DNA from: Antarcticimicrobium sediminis
GTDB lineage: Bacteria > Pseudomonadota > Alphaproteobacteria > Rhodobacterales > Rhodobacteraceae
Direction: 5' to 3'
Length of the DNA stretch: 64,000 nucleotides
NCBI RefSeq assembly: GCF_004348975.1
Contig: NZ_SMFP01000007.1
Span: forward strand, 180,401 to 244,400
Shown in pieces: positions 26,645 to 36,261 of the stretch. Positions within the stretch are counted from its first letter, which is position 1; each line of letters begins with the position of its first letter. The translations under genes were made by a program, and so were the position numbers. The notes beneath the pieces are model-generated. The model worked only from the letters and a program-made list of their open reading frames with translations, did not search any database and was not told where the DNA came from.

Positions 26645-28129
26645 CTAGAACGCCATCGCCGCCCGGACCGCACGCCGCCACCGCGTATAGGCGGCTTCGC
26701 GATCTGTTGGGGCCATCACGGGTTCAAACCGCCGATCCAACGCCCAGTTGGCCGCGAACGCCTGCATTCCGGGATAAAGCCCGGCGCGCATCCCGGCCAG
26801 CCAAGCCGCGCCCAGCGCCGTGGTTTCCTGCATCACCGGGCGGTCAACCGGGGCCCCCAGCAGATCGGCCAGCCCCTGCATGGTCCTATCGCTCGCGCTC
26901 ATGCCGCCATCGACCCGCAGCACCACCTGCGCCCCGTCCTCCCAATCGGCGCGCATCGCTTCCCACAAGTCGCGGGTCTGAAACGCGACGCTGTCCAGCG
27001 CGGCCTTGGCGAATTCGGCGGGGCCGGAGTTGCGCGTCAGCCCAAACACCGCGCCGCGACACTCGGGTGCCCAATAGGGCGCGCCCAGCCCGGTAAAGGC
27101 AGGCACCAGCGTGACCGATTGCCCCGGATCGGCCTGCGCCGCAAGCTCCCCCGACTGCGCTGCGGTCTCGATGATCCCGAGCCCGTCGCGCAGCCATTGC
27201 ACCGCCGCCCCGGCGATAAAGATCGACCCCTCCAGCGCATAGGTGGGTTTGCCCTCCAGCTGATAGGCGATGGTGGTCAGCATGCGGTGGGTCGAGGCGA
27301 CCGGCGTCGCGCCGGTGTTGAGCAGTGCGAAACAGCCGGTGCCATAGGTCGATTTCATCATGCCGGGGCTGAAACAGGCCTGCCCGATGGTAGCCGCCTG
27401 CTGATCCCCCGCGACCCCGAGAATGGGGAGTTTCGCGCCGAGAATGTCCAGTTCGGTCGCGCCGAAATCGGCGGCGCTGTCACGGACCTCGGGCAGCATC
27501 GCCATGGGCACACCAAGCAACCCGCAGATCTCGTCGTCCCACGCGCCACGGTGGATGTCATACATCAGCGTGCGGGCGGCATTGGTGGCGTCGGTGGCAT
27601 GGATCCGCCCGCCGGTCAACCGCCAGATCAGAAAGCTGTCGATGGTGCCGAACAGCAGCTCGCCCCGGTCCGCCCGAGCACGGGCGCCGGGAACCGTGTC
27701 GAGCAGCCATTTCACCTTGGTGCCCGAAAAATAGGGATCAAGCAGCAGCCCGGTGCGGGCGTGGACCATCTCGCCATGCCCCGCCTCGCGCAGCGCGGTG
27801 CAGATCGGCGCAGTGCGCCGGTCCTGCCAGACGATGGCGTTGTGGATCGGGGTGCCGCTGTCGCGATCCCAGATCACCGTGGTCTCGCGCTGGTTGGTGA
27901 TGCCGATCCCGGCGACCTGATCCGCTTCTACCCCGGCCTTGGCCAGCGCGGCGCGACAGACCTCGACGGTGGTCGTCCAGATCTCTTCCGGGTCATGCTC
28001 CACCCAGCCCGCCTGCGGATAGTGCTGGGTGAATTCCCGCTGCGCAATCTGCACCGGCGTCATCGACGCGTCGAACAAGATCGCGCGGGTCGATGTGGTG
28101 CCCTGATCAATGGCAAGAATATAACGCAT
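26645..28129 (-). CDS. glpK: Glycerol kinase
   Basis: 494 residues, the usual GlpK length. FGGY-kinase signatures: the N-terminal phosphate loop [62 protein letters not shown], and the C-terminal [18 protein letters not shown]. It phosphorylates glycerol to sn-glycerol 3-phosphate in the cytoplasm. The start is backed by GGGGGAGGGAGC. No glpD, glpF or glpR is adjacent, so it stands apart from a classical glp operon. panC lies upstream on the same strand, separated by 134 bp. Confidence 0.97.
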   Translation of the reverse strand: MRYILAIDQGTTSTRAILFDASMTPVQIAQREFTQHYPQAGWVEHDPEEIWTTTVEVCRAALAKAGVEADQVAGIGITNQRETTVIWDRDSGTPIHNAIVWQDRRTAPICTALREAGHGEMVHARTGLLLDPYFSGTKVKWLLDTVPGARARADRGELLFGTIDSFLIWRLTGGRIHATDATNAARTLMYDIHRGAWDDEICGLLGVPMAMLPEVRDSAADFGATELDILGAKLPILGVAGDQQAATIGQACFSPGMMKSTYGTGCFALLNTGATPVASTHRMLTTIAYQLEGKPTYALEGSIFIAGAAVQWLRDGLGIIETAAQSGELAAQADPGQSVTLVPAFTGLGAPYWAPECRGAVFGLTRNSGPAEFAKAALDSVAFQTRDLWEAMRADWEDGAQVVLRVDGGMSASDRTMQGLADLLGAPVDRPVMQETTALGAAWLAGMRAGLYPGMQAFAANWALDRRFEPVMAPTDREAAYTRWRRAVRAAMAF

Positions 28130-28263
28130 GTGCTCCCTCCCCCGGACATTGGGCGCAGAGTATCAGCCGGACGGCCGGGTGCCAGCCTCAAGAGGCGCGT
28201 GGGCACATCCGATCCTCAGGGCAAACCGCACAGGGTAACTTGCCCAGACCTTCGCGGCCTCAC

Positions 28264-29115
28264 TCAGACCGCCGGAACCGCCAGATTGTCGATCAGGCGC
28301 ACCCCATCGATCCAAACCGCCGCGAACAGGCGCGCGGGCCGGTCGGCATGGTCAAGGGCGCTCAGCCCCTCTTCGCTGCGCAGCTCCAGATACTCCACCT
28401 CGTCGAACCCGGCCTCGGCCAGACGTGCGCGGGCGCGTTCGGCCAGTGGGGCAAAGCGGCTGCCATCGGCCAGCTCGGCCGCCATATCCCGCAGCACGGG
28501 ATAGAGCCCGGCGGCCCGCTTCAACCCCTCGGGCGAAAGCCGCAGGTTGCGCGACGACAACGCCAGCCCGGAGGGGTCGCGCACGGTGGGGCAGGCCACG
28601 ACCTCGATCGGGATATCCAGATCGCGCGCCATGCGGCGCACCACCTGAAGCTGCTGGAAATCCTTTTCGCCGAAATAGGCACGGTCCGCCCCGGTCTGAA
28701 GAAAGATCTTGCTGACCACGGTGGCGACCCCGTCGAAATGCCCCGACCTGTGCGCGCCGCACAGCACATCCGTCAGTCCCGTGACCGACACCGTGGTGGA
28801 AAAGCCGTCGGGATAGACCTGATCGACATCGGGGGCATAGACCGCGTCGATGCCGTAGGGGGCAAGCTTTTGCGCATCCTCATGTTCGGTGCGCGGATAA
28901 TTCGCCAGATCCTGCGCGCTGTTGAACTGCTTGGGGTTCACAAAGATCCAGACGATCACCCGGTCGCAGTCCGCCTTGGCGGCCTTGACCAGCGACATAT
29001 GTCCGCAATGCAGCGCGCCCATGGTGGGCACCACGCCGATGCGCGCGCCCTCGGCGCGCCATTGCGCCGTCATTGCACGCATATCAGCCAGTTTTCGCAG
29101 GATCGGAGCAGTCAT
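28264..29115 (-). CDS. panC: Pantothenate synthetase (pantoate-beta-alanine ligase)
   Basis: 283 residues. It joins pantoate and beta-alanine with ATP, the last step to vitamin B5. The nucleotidyltransferase HIGH-type motif is in VVPTMGALHCGHMSLVKAA; conserved blocks FVNPKQFNSAQDLANYPRTE, CGAHRSGHFDGVATVVSKIF, FGEKDFQQLQVVRRM and GLALSSRNLRLSPEG follow. An AAAGG site precedes the ATG. panB, usually beside panC, is not in this window. It is divergent from the ABC importer genes across a 267-bp gap in which I see no other gene. Confidence 0.97.
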   Translation of the reverse strand: MTAPILRKLADMRAMTAQWRAEGARIGVVPTMGALHCGHMSLVKAAKADCDRVIVWIFVNPKQFNSAQDLANYPRTEHEDAQKLAPYGIDAVYAPDVDQVYPDGFSTTVSVTGLTDVLCGAHRSGHFDGVATVVSKIFLQTGADRAYFGEKDFQQLQVVRRMARDLDIPIEVVACPTVRDPSGLALSSRNLRLSPEGLKRAAGLYPVLRDMAAELADGSRFAPLAERARARLAEAGFDEVEYLELRSEEGLSALDHADRPARLFAAVWIDGVRLIDNLAVPAV

Positions 29116-29382
29116 TTCGAGGCGCCTTTCACATCAATGGGCCGTTCACGGCATCGGAAAAGACGTGGTCGGGGCCGGAAAATCGGCGCGCGCGCATCGC
29201 CTTGTCCTTCGCCGCGCCACCCGAAAAACCACGGGCGGCAAGGTCGACAGGCAGTAACAACCCCAATCCCACGGTTCCACCCTGATTGCGCCAACATTCC
29301 CTTGATCACGGGGCACATTTGAGGAGACACTGGTTTGGAACGCCCCGACACAGGCGGGGCCAACAGGAGGTATACTCAGACC

Positions 29383-30873
29383 ATGCAACATATTCGGTTC
29401 GTTCGAGGCCTTGGATCGGCCATTGCACTTAGCGCCAGTCTCGGCGCTGGCGCAGCGCTGGCACAGTCCGACATCACCGTGGCGATGCAGTTGGAACCGC
29501 CGCATATGGACCCGACCAGCGCCGCCGCCGGGGCCATCGACAACGTCGTCTACTCAAACGTATTCGAAGGGCTGACCCGGTTCATGGGCGACGGCTCTGT
29601 CGTGCCGGGGCTGGCCGAAAGCTGGGACATCTCGGAAGACGGGCTGACCTATACCTTTCATCTGCACGATGGGGTGACATTCCACGACGGCACCACGCTG
29701 GATGCCGGGGACGTGAAATTCAGCCTGGACCGCGCCCGCGCCGAAGACAGCGCCAACGCGCAAAAGGCGCTGTTTGCCGGCATCGCGGATGTCGAGGTTG
29801 TCGATCCGCTGACAGTCAAGGTCACGCTAAGCGAACCCAACGGCAGTTTCCTGTTCAACATGGCCTGGGGCGATGCGGTGATCGTCGCGCCCGAAAGCAT
29901 CGACGCGATCAAACAGACTCCGGTCGGCACCGGGGCCTTCAAATTCAGCCAATGGGTGCAGGGCGACAAGATCGTTCTGGAAAAGAACCCCGCATACTGG
30001 GGCACCCCGGCAATGCTGGATCACGCCACTTTCAAGTTCATTTCCGATCCCACAGCCGCCTTTGCGTCGATGATGGCCGAGGATGTGGACGTGTTCGTCA
30101 GCTTTCCGGCACCGGAAAACCTGCCGCAGTTCGAGGCAGATCCCCGGTTCCAGGTTCTGATCGGTTCGACCGAGGGCGAAACCATCCTGTCGATCAACAA
30201 CAAGCAGCCGCCATTTGACAACGTCTTGGTGCGTGAAGCGGTGGCCCATGCCATCGACCGGCAGGCGATCATCGACGGGGCGATGTTTGGCTATGGCACG
30301 CCGATCGGCTCTCATTTCGCGCCGCATAACCCGGCCTATGTCGATCTGACCGGGCAGTCCGCCTTTGATCCGGAAAAGTCCAAGGCCTTGCTGGCCGAGG
30401 CAGGCTTTCCCGACGGGTTCGAAACCACGCTGCACCTGCCGCCCCCCTCCTATGCGCGGCGCGGCGGCGAGATCATCGCGGCCCAGCTGGCACAAGTCGG
30501 CATCAAGGCCGAGATCATTAACGTGGAATGGGCGCAATGGCTTGAAACCGTGTTTCGCGGCAAGAGTTTCGGCCTGTCCATCGTCAGCCATACAGAGCCG
30601 ATGGATATCGGGATCTATGCCCGGCCAGAATACTATTTTCAGTATGACAACCCGGCCTTTCAGGAGTTGATGGCCACGCTGGACGCCACCACAGATCCGG
30701 CCAAACGGACCGAGATGTTGCAGCAGGCGCAAAAGATCATCGCCGATGATTACGTCAACGGATACCTGTTCCAGTTTGCCGCGATGAGCGTGGCCAAAGC
30801 CGGGGTGCAGGGGCTTTGGCCCAATGCGCCGACCCAGGCCGTCGACCTGACCGGGGTAAGCTGGGCAGAGTGA
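29383..30873 (+). CDS. ABC transporter substrate-binding protein, peptide/nickel family (SBP family 5)
   Basis: 496 residues from the ATG at 29383, preceded by AGGAGG (29365-29370); an upstream in-frame GTG/ATG extension lacks this site and disrupts the signal peptide. The signal peptide is MQHIRFVRGLGSAIALSASL...ALAQS. Family 5 features: VYSNVFEGLTRFMGDGSVVP, GLAESWDISEDGLTYTFHLH, DGVTFHDGT and NNKQPPFDNVLVREAVAHAI. Periplasmic; it delivers oligopeptides or related solutes to the permeases encoded downstream. A strong terminator directly after it should make binding protein in excess over the membrane components. The substrate cannot be told from sequence. Confidence 0.93.
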   Translation: MQHIRFVRGLGSAIALSASLGAGAALAQSDITVAMQLEPPHMDPTSAAAGAIDNVVYSNVFEGLTRFMGDGSVVPGLAESWDISEDGLTYTFHLHDGVTFHDGTTLDAGDVKFSLDRARAEDSANAQKALFAGIADVEVVDPLTVKVTLSEPNGSFLFNMAWGDAVIVAPESIDAIKQTPVGTGAFKFSQWVQGDKIVLEKNPAYWGTPAMLDHATFKFISDPTAAFASMMAEDVDVFVSFPAPENLPQFEADPRFQVLIGSTEGETILSINNKQPPFDNVLVREAVAHAIDRQAIIDGAMFGYGTPIGSHFAPHNPAYVDLTGQSAFDPEKSKALLAEAGFPDGFETTLHLPPPSYARRGGEIIAAQLAQVGIKAEIINVEWAQWLETVFRGKSFGLSIVSHTEPMDIGIYARPEYYFQYDNPAFQELMATLDATTDPAKRTEMLQQAQKIIADDYVNGYLFQFAAMSVAKAGVQGLWPNAPTQAVDLTGVSWAE

Positions 30874-30891
30874 GCCCGCGACCGAAACCGC

Positions 30892-30917
30892 AAAGGGCCC
30901 CGACCGGGGCCCTTTTT
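30892..30917 (+). terminator. Rho-independent terminator after the SBP gene
   Basis: A perfect 10-bp stem AAAGGGCCCC (30892-30901) and GGGGCCCTTT (30906-30915) with a GACC loop, running into TTTTT. It lies 18 bp after the SBP stop and before the cupin and permease genes, so it is likely a partial terminator inside the transport operon. Confidence 0.9.
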
Positions 30918-30954
30918 CCTGACTGACCGACCTGACGTTGACCCGGAGAGCATG

Positions 30955-31359
30955 ATGGACATCCACCCCGTGGGCAGCCGCCCGACCACCGGCCCGAACC
31001 CCGATTACTTCACCGGATCGGTCAGCTTCGATCCGGTGATCGACGCGCCGGACCCGGCCCGCGTCAACGCCCTGCGGGTCAGCTTTGCACCCGGCGCGCG
31101 TACCGCCTGGCACACGCATCCGCTGGGCCAGACGCTGCACGTGCTCTCCGGCGCCGGGCTGGTCGCGCTGCGCGACGCCGCGCCGCGCCGCATCCGCGCC
31201 GGCGACACCGTCTGGATTCCGCCGGGGGAAGAGCATTGGCACGGCGCCGCCCCCGATACCGCGATGGTGCACCTGGCGATCCAGGAGAAACAGGGCGACA
31301 GCGCCGCAGACTGGCTGGAGCAGGTCAGCGACGCCGATTATTTGCGCGCCCCGGAATAA
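30955..31359 (+). CDS. Cupin-domain protein
   Basis: 134 residues. A single small beta-barrel cupin with the metal-site motif 1 (GARTAWHTHPLGQTLHVLSG, giving His-x-His and a later Glu/Gln) and motif 2 (GDTVWIPPGEEHWHGAAP). GGAG lies six bases before the ATG at 30955; an adjacent ATG at 30952 is too close to it. Such proteins are often quercetinase-like or carboxymuconolactone-type small enzymes. It sits between the SBP gene and the permease genes, so it may act on the imported compound. No substrate can be assigned. Confidence 0.88.
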   Translation: MDIHPVGSRPTTGPNPDYFTGSVSFDPVIDAPDPARVNALRVSFAPGARTAWHTHPLGQTLHVLSGAGLVALRDAAPRRIRAGDTVWIPPGEEHWHGAAPDTAMVHLAIQEKQGDSAADWLEQVSDADYLRAPE

Positions 31360-31422
31360 CCGTGCACATCATTGGTCGGATGGCTATGGACGCCCCCGAA
31401 AACCATCCCTAACGTGCCGGCC

Positions 31423-32370
31423 ATGCTTCGATATTCACTCAAACGTCTCATCTCGCTTGTCCTCAGTCTGGCCGTCGCCAGTCTGGTGATCTTTGCGGTG
31501 ATCGAGGTCGCGCCGGGCGACCCGGCCACATTCATGCTGGGCCTCAACGCCCAACCCGACACCGTGGCCGCGTTGCGGACCGAGCTGGGGCTCGATCTGC
31601 CCACGGTCGAGCGCTATCTCGCTTGGGTCGGCGGCATGGTCACCGGCGATTTCGGCACCTCTTACACCTATCGCACGCCGGTGGCGGGCATGATCATGGA
31701 TCGGATGTGGGTATCGCTGCCGCTGGCGCTGTATGCGCTGACACTGTCCACGCTGATCGCCTTTCCCGCCGGTATCTATGCCGCCGCGCGCCGGGGCAAA
31801 CCCGGCGATGCCGTCGTGATGGGGGCCACGCAGCTGGGGGTGGCGGTGCCGAACTTCTGGTTCGCGATGATGCTGGTGCTGATCTTTGCCATCAACCTGC
31901 GCTGGTTCGGCGCGGGCGGTTTTGCCGGCTGGGACAAGGGGCTTTGGGTCGGGCTGCATTCACTGACCCTGCCCGCGATCGCGCTGGCGCTGCCGCAAGC
32001 GGCGATTCTGGCGCGGGTCATGCGCTCGGCGCTGTTGGACATTCTGGGCGAGGATTTCATGCGCACCGCCCGCGCCAAGGGGCTGAGCCGGCGACAGGCG
32101 CTGTGGCGACACGCGGTGCGCAACGCGATGATCCCGGTGCTGACCATCATCGGGCTGCAATTCTCGTTCCTGCTGGCCGGCTCGATCATCATCGAACAGG
32201 TGTTCTATCTGCCCGGCCTCGGGCGGCTGGTGTTTCAGGCGATCAGCGCCCGCGACCTGATCGTGGTCGAATCGGTGGTCATGCTGCTGGTCTTTGCGGT
32301 GATCGCGGTGAATTTCCTGGTTGATCTGGCCTATGCGCTGGTCGACCCGAGACTGAGGCAGCGCACATGA
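31423..32370 (+). CDS. ABC transporter permease, DppB type
   Basis: 315 residues from the ATG at 31423 (MLRYSLKRLISLVLSL); an upstream in-frame GTG at 31372 has no ribosome site and adds a non-conserved leader. The N-terminal helix and the GDPATFMLG segment are typical of DppB/OppB. Six membrane segments are expected, with the EAA-type coupling loop DILGEDFMRTARAKGLSRRQ, which contacts the ATPase. It overlaps the next permease by 4 bp. Confidence 0.94.
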   Translation: MLRYSLKRLISLVLSLAVASLVIFAVIEVAPGDPATFMLGLNAQPDTVAALRTELGLDLPTVERYLAWVGGMVTGDFGTSYTYRTPVAGMIMDRMWVSLPLALYALTLSTLIAFPAGIYAAARRGKPGDAVVMGATQLGVAVPNFWFAMMLVLIFAINLRWFGAGGFAGWDKGLWVGLHSLTLPAIALALPQAAILARVMRSALLDILGEDFMRTARAKGLSRRQALWRHAVRNAMIPVLTIIGLQFSFLLAGSIIIEQVFYLPGLGRLVFQAISARDLIVVESVVMLLVFAVIAVNFLVDLAYALVDPRLRQRT

Positions 32371-33182
32371 ACCGCAATCTGATTCTGGGCGGGTTCCTGT
32401 CCGCGCTGGTGCTGCTGGCGGCGCTGACCTCTTTCGTCTGGACCCCGTTCGACCAGGCGGCGATGAACATCCCCGACAAGCTGCAATCGCCCAATGCGCT
32501 GCATTGGTTCGGCACCGATCATTTCGGGCGCGACATGTTCAGCATGATCATGGTCGGTGCGCGCACCTCGATCGCGGTGGCGCTGTTGGCGGTCGGGATC
32601 GGCATGATGCTGGGGATCCCGCTGGGGCTGGCGGCGGCGGCCCGCAGGGGCACCTGGGCCGACGAGCTGATCATGCGCAGCAACGATCTGGTCTTTGCCT
32701 TTCCTTCGCTCGTCATCGCCATTCTGATCACCGCCGTCTTTGGCCCCGGCGCGGTCAATGCGATCATCGCCATCGGCATCTTCAACATCCCGGTGTTTGC
32801 CCGCGTCACCCGTGGCGCCGCGCTCAGCCTTTGGGAACGCGAATTCATCATGGCCGCACGGGTGGCGGGCAAGGGCGCGGCGCGCATCTCGGCGGAACAT
32901 ATCCTGCCGAATCTGGCCAACCTGCTGATCGTGCAGGGCACCATCCAGTTTTCACTGGGGATCCTGGCCGAGGCCGGGCTGTCCTATGTCGGGCTGGGCG
33001 CACAGCCGCCGGTGCCAAGTTGGGGGCGGATGCTGGCGGATGCGCAAACCATGGTCAGCTTTGCCCCGCATATGGCGCTGATCCCCGGAATGGCCATCAT
33101 CCTGACCGTACTGGGGCTGAATCTGATGGGCGACGGGCTGCGCGACTGGCTTGACCCCCGACTGCGGGAGAAACGCCCATGA
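32367..33182 (+). CDS. ABC transporter permease, DppC type
   Basis: 271 residues, inner membrane. DppC hallmarks: an N-terminal helix, WFGTDHFGRDMFSMIMVGAR, the coupling loop EREFIMAARVAGKGAARISA, and LAEAGLSYVGLGAQPPVPSW. ATGA overlap with the DppB-type gene before it and with the ATPase gene after it (33179), so the three transporter genes are translationally coupled. Confidence 0.95.
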   Translation: MNRNLILGGFLSALVLLAALTSFVWTPFDQAAMNIPDKLQSPNALHWFGTDHFGRDMFSMIMVGARTSIAVALLAVGIGMMLGIPLGLAAAARRGTWADELIMRSNDLVFAFPSLVIAILITAVFGPGAVNAIIAIGIFNIPVFARVTRGAALSLWEREFIMAARVAGKGAARISAEHILPNLANLLIVQGTIQFSLGILAEAGLSYVGLGAQPPVPSWGRMLADAQTMVSFAPHMALIPGMAIILTVLGLNLMGDGLRDWLDPRLREKRP

Positions 33183-34771
33183 ACCTGTTGGAGATCACCG
33201 ATCTGTCCCTGCATATCGGGGCATTCAAGATCCTCGACCGGGTGAGCCTTTGCGTCGCCCCGGGAGAGATCGTGGCCGTCACCGGCGAAAGCGGCTCGGG
33301 CAAGTCGATGACCGCGCTGGCGGTGATGCAATTGTTGCCCGAGCAGATGCAGGCCACCGGCCATATCATGCTGGAGGGGCGCGATCTGCTGAGCCAGTCC
33401 GAGGCGGCAATGTGCGCCACCCGGGGCCGCGAAATCGGCATGGTGTTTCAGGAACCGATGACCGCGCTGAACCCGGTCAAGACAATCGGCGATCAGGTGA
33501 TGGAGACGATCCTGATCCACAAGGCGATGGACCCCACCGCCGCCCGCGCCCGCGCCATCGACGTGCTGAACCGGGTCGGCCTGCCGCAAGACCGGTTTCC
33601 GCTGTCGCGCTATCCGCATGAGCTTTCAGGCGGGCAGCGGCAGCGGGTGGTGATCGCCATGGCCATCGCGCTGCGCCCCAAGCTGCTGATCGCGGACGAG
33701 CCGACCACGGCGCTGGACGTGACGACGCAGGCGCAGATCCTCGACCTTTTGAAGGGGCTGGTGGCGGATTCCGGCATGGGGTTGCTGATGATCACCCATG
33801 ATCTTGCCGTGGTCTCGGATCTGGCCGACCGCATCGTGGTGATGCGACAGGGCGAGGTGGTCGAACAGGGCGAGACGCGGCAGCTTTTTGCGCAGATGAA
33901 ACACCCCTATACCCGCGCGCTGTTCGAGGCCTCGGGGCATCAGGTCGCGCTCCCCGCGCCGCCGCCGGCGGTGCCCTTGCTGGAAGTGCGCAACGCGGTG
34001 CGCGATTATACCCTGCCGCGCCGCCACCTGTTCCGCGAGCCCGGCCACTACCGGGCGGTGAACGAGGTCAGCTTTACCCTCAATCGGGGCGAGCGACTGG
34101 GGTTGGTGGGCGAATCGGGCTGCGGGAAATCCACCCTGACCCGCGCAATTCTGGGGCTGGAGCCCTTGCAGAGCGGTGAAATCCTGATGGGCGGCGCGCC
34201 GGTCTTTACCGGACAGCGGCCCAATCTGGAGGTGCGCCGACGGATGCAGGTGGTGTTTCAGGACCCGTTCGGATCGTTCAACCCGCGCCATCGGGTCGAG
34301 CGGTTAATCACCGAACCGTTCCATTTGCTCGACGATCCGCCGCGCAGCGCGGCGCGGCGCACCGCCATCGGTGACGCGCTGAGCGCCGTCGGGCTGCGCC
34401 CCGAGGACGCGAGCAAGTTCATCCACGAATTTTCCGGTGGCCAACGCCAGCGCATCGCCATCGCCCGCGCCCTGATCATCCGGCCCGATCTGATCCTGTT
34501 CGACGAAGCGGTGAGCGCGCTGGACGTTTCTGTGCGCGCCCAGATCCTCGATCTTCTGGCCGATCTGTGTCGCGCCTATGATCTGAGCTATCTGTTCATC
34601 AGCCACGACCTGAGCGTGGTGCGCACCGTCACCGACCGGGTGCTGGTGATGCAGGCGGGCGAGATCGTGGAACAGGGCGAGACCGAACGCGTCTTTGCCG
34701 ATCCGCAGCATGACTATACAAAGACGCTGATCGCCGCCGCGCCCCGGCTCCCCGAACTGGGGGCCGCGTAA
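33179..34771 (+). CDS. Fused double ABC ATPase, DppD-DppF type
   Basis: 530 residues carrying two complete nucleotide-binding domains in one chain. Domain 1: Walker A GESGSGKSMTA, signature ELSGGQRQRVVIAMA, Walker B LLIADEPTTALDV. Domain 2, from about residue 270: Walker A GESGCGKSTLTRA, signature EFSGGQRQRIAIARA, Walker B LILFDEAVSALDVS. The oligopeptide-type C-terminal tail after domain 1 is short. It energises the two permeases encoded upstream. Such fusions are common for alpha- and gammaproteobacterial peptide importers. Confidence 0.95.
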   Translation: MNLLEITDLSLHIGAFKILDRVSLCVAPGEIVAVTGESGSGKSMTALAVMQLLPEQMQATGHIMLEGRDLLSQSEAAMCATRGREIGMVFQEPMTALNPVKTIGDQVMETILIHKAMDPTAARARAIDVLNRVGLPQDRFPLSRYPHELSGGQRQRVVIAMAIALRPKLLIADEPTTALDVTTQAQILDLLKGLVADSGMGLLMITHDLAVVSDLADRIVVMRQGEVVEQGETRQLFAQMKHPYTRALFEASGHQVALPAPPPAVPLLEVRNAVRDYTLPRRHLFREPGHYRAVNEVSFTLNRGERLGLVGESGCGKSTLTRAILGLEPLQSGEILMGGAPVFTGQRPNLEVRRRMQVVFQDPFGSFNPRHRVERLITEPFHLLDDPPRSAARRTAIGDALSAVGLRPEDASKFIHEFSGGQRQRIAIARALIIRPDLILFDEAVSALDVSVRAQILDLLADLCRAYDLSYLFISHDLSVVRTVTDRVLVMQAGEIVEQGETERVFADPQHDYTKTLIAAAPRLPELGAA

Positions 34772-34783
34772 TAGGGGCGAAAA

Positions 34784-34830
34784 TCGCCGCCTGCGGCGAC
34801 GAGGCCTCCGGCGGGAGTATTTGGGACAAG
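34784..34830. repeat. Intergenic stem-loop with a roseobacter-type repeat
   Basis: The gap after the ATPase gene holds the hairpin TCGCCGC-CT-GCGGCGA (34784-34799). It is followed by GCCTCCGGCGGGAGTATTTG (34804-34823) and GGACAAGAAGAAG. From memory, variants of this second string recur between genes in many Rhodobacterales genomes, often after stop codons. It may act as a 3'-end or terminator element shared with the convergent pncB. The family memory has not been checked here. Confidence 0.5.
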
Positions 34831-34893
34831 AAGAAGCCGGGACGGGCTTGTTTTGGGGGAGCCGCGCGAGGCGAAATCAAAGGTCGGGGGGCC

Positions 34894-36183
34894 TTACACC
34901 TCGACCTTGATCCGCTCCTGTTCGCCGACCTCGAAAATGCGCTTGTAGCGCTCGATCTCGGCCTCCGGGCCCATCGCCTTTTCCGGGTTGTCCGACAGTT
35001 TTACCGTGGGCTTGCCATTGGCGCTGACCGCCTTGCAGACCAGAGAGAACGGCGCCAGCGCGTCATTGGGCACCAGACCCCGGAAATCATTGGTCAGCAG
35101 CGTGCCCCAGCCAAAGCTGATCTTTACCCGGCCTTTGAAGTGATCATGGAGCGCGACGATCTTTTCGACGTCGAGCCCGTCGGAGAAGATGATCCGTTTC
35201 TCGCGCGGATCCTCGCCACGGGATTTCCACCAGTTGATCGCCATCTCGCCGCCCTTGACCGGATCGCCGCTGTCGATGCGGATGCCGGTCCAGCCGGCCA
35301 GCCAGTCGGGTGCGTTGTCAAAAAACCCTTTCGAGCCGAAGGTATCGGGCAGGATGATGCGCAGATTGCCATCGTGTTCTTCGTGCCAATCTTCCAGCAC
35401 CTTGTAGGGGGCCTGGGCCAAGTCCTGATCGTTTTCGGCCAGCGCGGCATAGACCATGGGCAGTTCATGCGCATTGGTGCCAATCGCCTCGAGATCGCGG
35501 TTCTTGGCGATCAGGCAGTTCGAGGTGCCGGTAAAGCTGCTGCCCAGCCCTTCGACCATGGCGCGTACGCACCAATCCTGCCACAGAAAGGAATGCCGCC
35601 GCCGGGTGCCGAAATCGGCGATCAGCGGGCCACCGACCGAGCGCAGGCGTTCGATCTTTTCCCAGACCCGGGTCATCGCGCGGGCATAAAGCACCTGCAA
35701 TTCGAACCGGCGCATCTCGTTCAGCACCGCACGGCCGCGCAGCTCCATCAGCACTGCAAGCGCCGGGATTTCCCACATCATCACCTCGGGCCAGGTGCCC
35801 TCGAAGGTCAGCTCATACTGATCGCCGCGCCGTTCCAGATGATAGGGAGGGAGGCGCAACCCTTCGAACCACTCCATGAAATCGGAGCGGAACATCTGCC
35901 GCTTGCCGTAGAAGGTATTGCCGCGCAACCATGTGCTCTCTCCGCGGCTGAGGCTGAGCGAGCGGATATGATCAAGCTGTTCGCGCAACTCGCCCTCGTC
36001 GATCAGCTTGGCCAAGGGCACGTGATCGGAGCGGTTGATCAGCGAAAAGGTCACCCGGGTGTCGGGTTTGTTGCGAAACACCGACTGGCACATCAGCAGC
36101 TTGTAAAAGTCTGTGTCGATCAGGGAACGGACGATCGGGTCGATCTTCCATTTGTGATTATAGACGCGGGTTGCGATGTCCAA
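34894..36183 (-). CDS. pncB: Nicotinate phosphoribosyltransferase
   Basis: 429 residues, usual length. It makes nicotinate mononucleotide from nicotinate, PRPP and ATP in the Preiss-Handler NAD salvage route. Motifs: [58 protein letters not shown] followed by [26 protein letters not shown], and [13 protein letters not shown]. Same strand as the histidine kinase (78 bp) and pncA, which supplies nicotinate from nicotinamide. Confidence 0.96.
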   Translation of the reverse strand: MDIATRVYNHKWKIDPIVRSLIDTDFYKLLMCQSVFRNKPDTRVTFSLINRSDHVPLAKLIDEGELREQLDHIRSLSLSRGESTWLRGNTFYGKRQMFRSDFMEWFEGLRLPPYHLERRGDQYELTFEGTWPEVMMWEIPALAVLMELRGRAVLNEMRRFELQVLYARAMTRVWEKIERLRSVGGPLIADFGTRRRHSFLWQDWCVRAMVEGLGSSFTGTSNCLIAKNRDLEAIGTNAHELPMVYAALAENDQDLAQAPYKVLEDWHEEHDGNLRIILPDTFGSKGFFDNAPDWLAGWTGIRIDSGDPVKGGEMAINWWKSRGEDPREKRIIFSDGLDVEKIVALHDHFKGRVKISFGWGTLLTNDFRGLVPNDALAPFSLVCKAVSANGKPTVKLSDNPEKAMGPEAEIERYKRIFEVGEQERIKVEV

Positions 36184-36261
36184 GGCGGGCCTCGTAAATT
36201 TCTGTCCACGCCTGATACGTCACACCACCCCCTCTGGCCAAGGGAAATCCGGTGCGCGGCC

